In this document: in pieces, positions 7,529-9,426 of the stretch | Position numbering within the stretch: the stretch's first letter is position 1 | How the letters are laid out: every line of letters starts with the position of its first letter | Source of the DNA: Burkholderia sp. | GTDB taxonomy: Bacteria; Pseudomonadota; Gammaproteobacteria; Burkholderiales; Burkholderiaceae | Length of the DNA: 9,426 bases | Assembly: GCA_028292565.1 (NCBI GenBank) | Contig: JAQGMD010000052.1 | Coordinates: forward strand, 1-9,426 | Reading direction: 5' to 3' | Notes under the pieces: model-generated | What the model was told of the DNA's origin: nothing | Database searches by the model: none | The model's input: only the letters and a program-made list of their open reading frames with translations | Translations under genes and position numbers: made by a program

Positions 7529-8050
7529 CTACCAGGAAAGGGCGCGGCGCTTCGGCGTCAACGTGGAAGCCGATTGACCGCGCGGGCCGACCATCTGTAC
7601 CTGCAAACGATGAAGGTGGGGGAACGCCTCGAACAGCCTGACCTCCAGGCCTTTCAGCGCGGAAGGCGATGCGCATTGAAAGGTGATGACCGCTTCCAGT
7701 TCTGCATGGCTGTCTTCCTGCTTGCTATTACTCGCATCGGTGAACGGCGACGTAACATGCGCCGGCCCGGACGTGCAACGCGCCGCCGCGGTCGGGACAA
7801 TCAACGTTTCCGGTTTCCGGAATTTTTCAGACATGGCCTGCACCGATTTTCGCTGCTGCTCGTTGCGGGGCGCATGTTCAAAGCCAAGCAGGCTATCGAG
7901 CGGCGAGATCAGTTCCAGTTCCAATGTGTTGCCCTCTACCGCGACCTGCATCCTCGCGGCTCCATGTACATGCGCGCTGGTTTCGCGTGCATCGACGCTG
8001 CCGGCGGCCGTCAGCAGTACGGCCAGCGCAGCAAAAATTGATTGCTTCAT
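7529..8050 (-). CDS. zrgA: ZrgA (DUF2796) family periplasmic protein, first gene of the operon
   Basis: A 173-residue exported protein of the ZrgA/DUF2796 family, linked to zinc uptake in Vibrio through the Zrg system (from memory). A signal peptide covers about residues 1-21 (hydrophobic AALAVLLTAAGSV, then DA). After it comes HVHG (27-30), typical of the mature N-terminus, then LISPLDSLLGFEHAP (47-61), a strong family hallmark, cysteines 92 and 126 (possible disulfide), H98 and H115, and FPHLHRLQVQMVGPRGQSAS (143-162) near the end. Many relatives carry a run of histidines between the two cysteines; here that loop reads SPFTDASNSKQEDSH and has only isolated histidines. AGGA lies about six bases before the ATG. 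Being first in the operon, it would be the periplasmic metal-binding partner of the ABC pair. Confidence 0.85.
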   Translation of the reverse strand: MKQSIFAALAVLLTAAGSVDARETSAHVHGAARMQVAVEGNTLELELISPLDSLLGFEHAPRNEQQRKSVQAMSEKFRKPETLIVPTAAARCTSGPAHVTSPFTDASNSKQEDSHAELEAVITFQCASPSALKGLEVRLFEAFPHLHRLQVQMVGPRGQSASTLTPKRRALSW

Positions 8051-8125
8051 TCATCATCCTGTTGAACCGACGGTTGATCAAAACGAGATATGCCAGGTTT
8101 CCGGCCACCGCGGCAGTATTATCCA

Positions 8126-8155
8126 AGTTTACGAGGAGGCGCAACAGCCGGTCAA
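8126..8155 (-). promoter_or_regulatory. Candidate sigma70 promoter of the zrgA operon
   Basis: On the minus strand TTGACC (8155-8150, five of six to consensus) is followed after 18 bases by TAAACT (8131-8126, four of six). Transcription would start about 70 bases before the zrgA ATG. I found no AT-rich Zur-like palindrome in the region up to 8209, so zinc control is not supported by sequence here. Confidence 0.4.
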
Positions 8156-8159
8156 CCGG
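8148..8159. promoter_or_regulatory. Small palindrome overlapping the proposed -35 box
   Basis: CCGGTCAACCGG has perfect 5-base arms around a 2-base centre and covers the proposed -35 box of the zrgA promoter. That is where an operator would sit, but the site is short and matches no regulator I know. Confidence 0.2.
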
Positions 8160-8209
8160 GGAATTTCGCGTAGGGTGGATGCCGCCGCATGGTGGACGGC
8201 CAGTAAGTC

Positions 8210-8335
8210 ATGATCATCGGTCCAGACGGATATGTGCTCGCAACCGACATTTCCCCCGGCATCCTGGAGTTCGCCAAAGAGAATGCGCAAAGCGCGGGAT
8301 TGAAGAACGTCGATACCAAGGCGGATGCTGCCTGA
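8210..8335 (+). pseudogene. Remnant of a class I SAM-dependent methyltransferase
   Basis: A 41-codon open frame reads MIIGPDGYVLATDISPGI and continues LEFAKENAQSAGLKNVDTKAD before a TGA. This corresponds to strand beta2 and the following helix of UbiE-like methyltransferases, where the acidic residue of ATDIS (D13) contacts the ribose of S-adenosylmethionine. The glycine-rich motif I that should precede it is absent, a TAA stands four bases before the ATG, and the protein stops before the remaining strands. No Shine-Dalgarno site is seen. I read it as a decayed gene fragment on the opposite strand to the zrgA operon and not as a working enzyme. A very small independent protein is the less likely alternative. 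Confidence 0.6.
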
Positions 8336-8342
8336 GGCAGAC

Positions 8343-8372
8343 TTGAGTTTGCAGCGGCTAAAAATGTATATA
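8343..8372 (+). promoter_or_regulatory. Candidate sigma70 promoter for the 64-residue gene
   Basis: TTGAGT (8343-8348), an 18-base spacer, then TATATA (8367-8372) gives a plausible promoter, with a start near 8380 and a leader of about 55 bases. The -10 lies inside the perfect 10-base palindrome TGTATATACA (8365-8374), which might bind a repressor. It lacks the CTG and CAG outer triplets of a LexA box. Confidence 0.45.
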
Positions 8373-8435
8373 CACTCGTCGATAGTGGCATGCGAATCAA
8401 TAAATCCAACCATCGCTATTATTAACCAGGAATTT

Positions 8436-8630
8436 ATGGCTGAATATACACAAGTGAAAACCCTTCAGGCAGCACTCGAACTTGCGCGTGCATTCGCCTC
8501 ACATCACGAAGTAAACGAGTCCCAGGCAGAGGCGTATGCCGAGAACTGGTACGAGGCCGGCAAGGACTACGACAAGGCCACCGCTGAGGATCTCGGTGCA
8601 TATCTTATGCGCCGCTTCAACTTCGCCTGA
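8436..8630 (+). CDS. Small hypothetical protein, 64 residues
   Basis: I do not recognise this protein. It starts MAEYTQVKTLQAALELARAF and ends AYLMRRFNFA. It is soluble and mostly helical in appearance, with many Ala, Glu and Tyr/Trp residues (AYAENWYEAGKDYDKATAEDL), net acidic, and has no signal peptide, membrane segment or cysteine. The longer frame opening at 8325 contains the promoter and is unlikely to be coding upstream of 8436. The ATG at 8436 has CAGGAA a few bases upstream and lies about 55 bases after the proposed transcription start. The gene points away from the zrgA operon. A good ribosome site, a promoter and coding-like codon use make it a credible gene; the function is unknown. 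Confidence 0.7.
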   Translation: MAEYTQVKTLQAALELARAFASHHEVNESQAEAYAENWYEAGKDYDKATAEDLGAYLMRRFNFA

Positions 8631-8723
8631 ATGCGGGGAAACTCGTGGTGATATATGCGCCTGACTTGCAATTGAACGTGGACGCGCGCAAGCGCGACGG
8701 CTAACTTAGGCATCAGCCCGCAA

Positions 8724-8882
8724 ATGATCCGGACCCATCGCGGAACGCCGATCCCGCTCGAGATCTACCACGGGGTCCCCAAAGGATGGCGCGCAGAAGA
8801 AGTCGTCGCGATGCACGCAGCACTCGGCGGGACATATGCCATTACCGGACCTGATGCCACCCAACCCGGTGCGCCGGCATAG
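8724..8882 (+). CDS. Small hypothetical protein, 52 residues
   Basis: The frame starts MIRTHRGTPIPLEIYHGVPK, continues GWRAEEVVAMHAALGGTYAI and ends DATQPGAPA with a TAG at 8880-8882. The codons favour G or C in the third position like the real genes nearby, and the protein looks structured, with no membrane or signal segment. The frame is open back to 8676, so the true start could lie a little upstream, but no ATG or GTG is available there, and the ribosome site before 8724 is weak. Its stop directly abuts the ATG of the next gene at 8883, suggesting a two-gene unit. I do not recognise the family. The 93 bases before it hold a small GC-rich inverted stretch (CGCGCAAGCGCG) without a T run. 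Confidence 0.45.
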   Translation: MIRTHRGTPIPLEIYHGVPKGWRAEEVVAMHAALGGTYAITGPDATQPGAPA

Positions 8883-9161
8883 ATGCCAGGGCGCACCGCC
8901 TGGCTGCAGTATCGAGAAACGCTCTATCGCGTCGCAGATGGCATCCTGATGGGTGACGAGGCGTGTGTAGAACTCGCTGTCCGATACATTGAACTACGCT
9001 ACATCGGCTCGTATTCTGGCTTCGTTCGCGCATTGCTGGCCCGCCGCCTGAAACACGCCTCGCTTTCCGCGGGACAGAGGCTGCGCGGTACGACGGAAAG
9101 AAGTATCTCAATACAGCCCCCGGTTTCTAGCGTAAGGCCGCCCTCGTCGCTGCTAGCTTAG
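8883..9161 (+). CDS. Small hypothetical protein, 92 residues, C-terminus probably altered
   Basis: The first 65 or so residues look like a real, conserved-type small protein: TLYRVADGILMGDEACVELA (13-32), then VRYIELRYIGSYSGFVRALL (33-52) and ARRLKHASLSAGQRLR. From about residue 69 the sequence turns low in complexity (Ser/Pro/Arg-rich, SISIQPPVSSVRPPSSLLA) and unlike the first part, which suggests a frameshift or truncation near 9085-9095. The -1 frame across this point reads YDGKKYLNTAPGF before a TAG at about 9127-9129. The stop near 9161 falls at the edge of the palindromic element arm at 9160. The ATG at 8883 abuts the previous stop, with no clear ribosome site; a second Met lies at residue 23 (8949). 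I do not recognise the family. Confidence 0.5.
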   Translation: MPGRTAWLQYRETLYRVADGILMGDEACVELAVRYIELRYIGSYSGFVRALLARRLKHASLSAGQRLRGTTERSISIQPPVSSVRPPSSLLA

Positions 9162-9422
9162 GACCCGCGCAGCAATAAGTTGTTCATTTTGCTGGCCGTA
9201 GCGGGCGCACTGCGGCGTGCCGGGCACACCTGGAGCAGGTGATGCCCGAATCTTCTTGTCTGTCTCGGGATGAAATCCTAACACCTCACTGTATAAGAAA
9301 GCCTTCGAGTACCCGAGGGCCAGAATGTTGGGATTACCATCCCAACCTACATTAACCCGGTCATAAGGAGATATCCGTGGCCCCCCTGTGCCAATATAAC
9401 TAGAAACACCTACCCAGTTAAT
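9153..9422 (-). pseudogene. Open frame of 89 codons without a start, probable gene remnant
   Basis: On the minus strand an uninterrupted frame runs from just after a TAA at 9423-9425 to a TAG at 9153-9155. It reads INWVGVSSYIGTGGPRISPY, then DRVNVGWDGNPNILALGYSK and AFLYSEVLGFHPETDKKIRA, a composition that looks like genuine protein (Gly, Tyr, Asn and Trp well placed). No usable ATG, GTG or TTG occurs at its beginning, so it is likely the interior or C-terminal piece of a broken gene. The last 18 codons or so (CARYGQQNEQLIAARVLS) are encoded by the palindromic element arm at 9160-9208, so the gene appears to have been cut by the element and given a new tail. Base composition is more AT-rich than the left half of the window. 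I do not recognise the family. Confidence 0.45.
9160..9208. repeat. Single arm of the dispersed palindromic element
   Basis: AGGACCCGCGCAGCAATAAG at 9160-9179 and the following bases to 9208 match the left arm of the complete copy (4748-4796) along its length with a few substitutions, including an exact 19-base block GCTGGCCGTAGCGGGCGC-type core. Beyond about 9220 similarity to the complete copy is lost and no second arm follows, so this is a solo or truncated copy. It is preceded by CTTA, in line with the TAA/TTA context at the other ends. Confidence 0.75.
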
Positions 9423-9426
9423 TTAG

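Noticed and set aside
7220..8041. Plus-strand frame of 273 codons over the ATPase and ZrgA genes
   Set aside because: It spans two genes with intact motifs on the other strand and has no domain of its own.
7893..8144. Minus-strand frame upstream of zrgA reading LLVNLDNTAAVAGNLAYLVL and on to INRRFNRMMNEA
   Set aside because: The first part looks protein-like and could be a remnant of an upstream gene, but the frame overlaps zrgA heavily, begins with TTG without a ribosome site, and I recognise no family.
8169..8200. Possible REP-like unit around GTAGGGTGGAT
   Set aside because: The half-site resembles repeats common in proteobacteria, but the expected inverted partner is missing.
8051..8209. 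Zur operator in front of zrgA
   Set aside because: I looked for an AT-rich GTTATAnnATAAC-like palindrome and found none; only a GC-rich 12-base palindrome is present.
8365..8374. LexA (SOS) box
   Set aside because: The palindrome lacks the CTG and CAG triplets at the required spacing.
1..9208. Composite transposon bounded by the element copies at both window ends
   Set aside because: The interior is made of ordinary chromosomal genes, a third copy sits in the middle, no transposase is present, and one bounding copy is only half an element.
9367..9402. Plus-strand start with AAGGAGATATCC before a GTG
   Set aside because: A good ribosome-site match, but the frame stops after eight codons.

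Overview
The window looks like chromosomal DNA of a moderately GC-rich proteobacterium, most likely a betaproteobacterium. I infer this from codon choice, purine-rich ribosome sites, a lipobox lipoprotein, and periplasmic proteins of families typical of Gram-negative cells. I could not run a search, so the genus is open.

Left half, all on the minus strand. A 914-residue SNF2-family ATPase (1040-3784) is followed after 33 bases by a SWIM zinc-finger protein (20-1006), an arrangement consistent with one transcript. The SWIM protein carries an extra C-terminal segment resembling the winged-helix start of AbiEi-type proteins. A lone SYLF/Ysc84 lipoprotein (4023-4706) lies upstream of this pair.

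Middle. A tight four-gene minus-strand operon reads from 8050 down to 4927: a ZrgA (DUF2796) periplasmic protein, an ABC ATPase, a MacB/FtsX-type permease and a DUF3299 periplasmic protein. The junctions are 9 bases, a 4-base ATGA overlap and 8 bases. The gene set matches the zinc-linked Zrg-type systems described in Vibrio, so metal (zinc) handling across the envelope is the best guess. A sigma70-like promoter can be proposed in front of it.

Right end. From about 8200 to 9426 the sequence is accessory in character. It holds a 41-codon remnant of a SAM methyltransferase, three small plus-strand genes (64, 52 and 92 codons), and an 89-codon minus-strand reading frame that lacks a start and is probably a gene remnant.

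A dispersed palindromic element ties the window together. A complete copy of about 154 bases (4748-4901) has two arms that are near-perfect reverse complements. The outer 20 bases of one arm recur at the very start of the window (1-20), and about 49 bases of the other arm recur at 9160-9208. All visible ends abut TAA or TTA. It behaves like a non-autonomous MITE or intergenic palindrome family, and it touches the 3' end of one gene, separates two transcription units and supplies the tail of a broken reading frame.

I saw no tRNA, rRNA, CRISPR array, transposase gene or origin. The most unusual items are the palindromic element, the SWIM/AbiEi-like fusion next to a SNF2 ATPase, the ZrgA protein without a histidine-rich loop, and the remnants at the right end.
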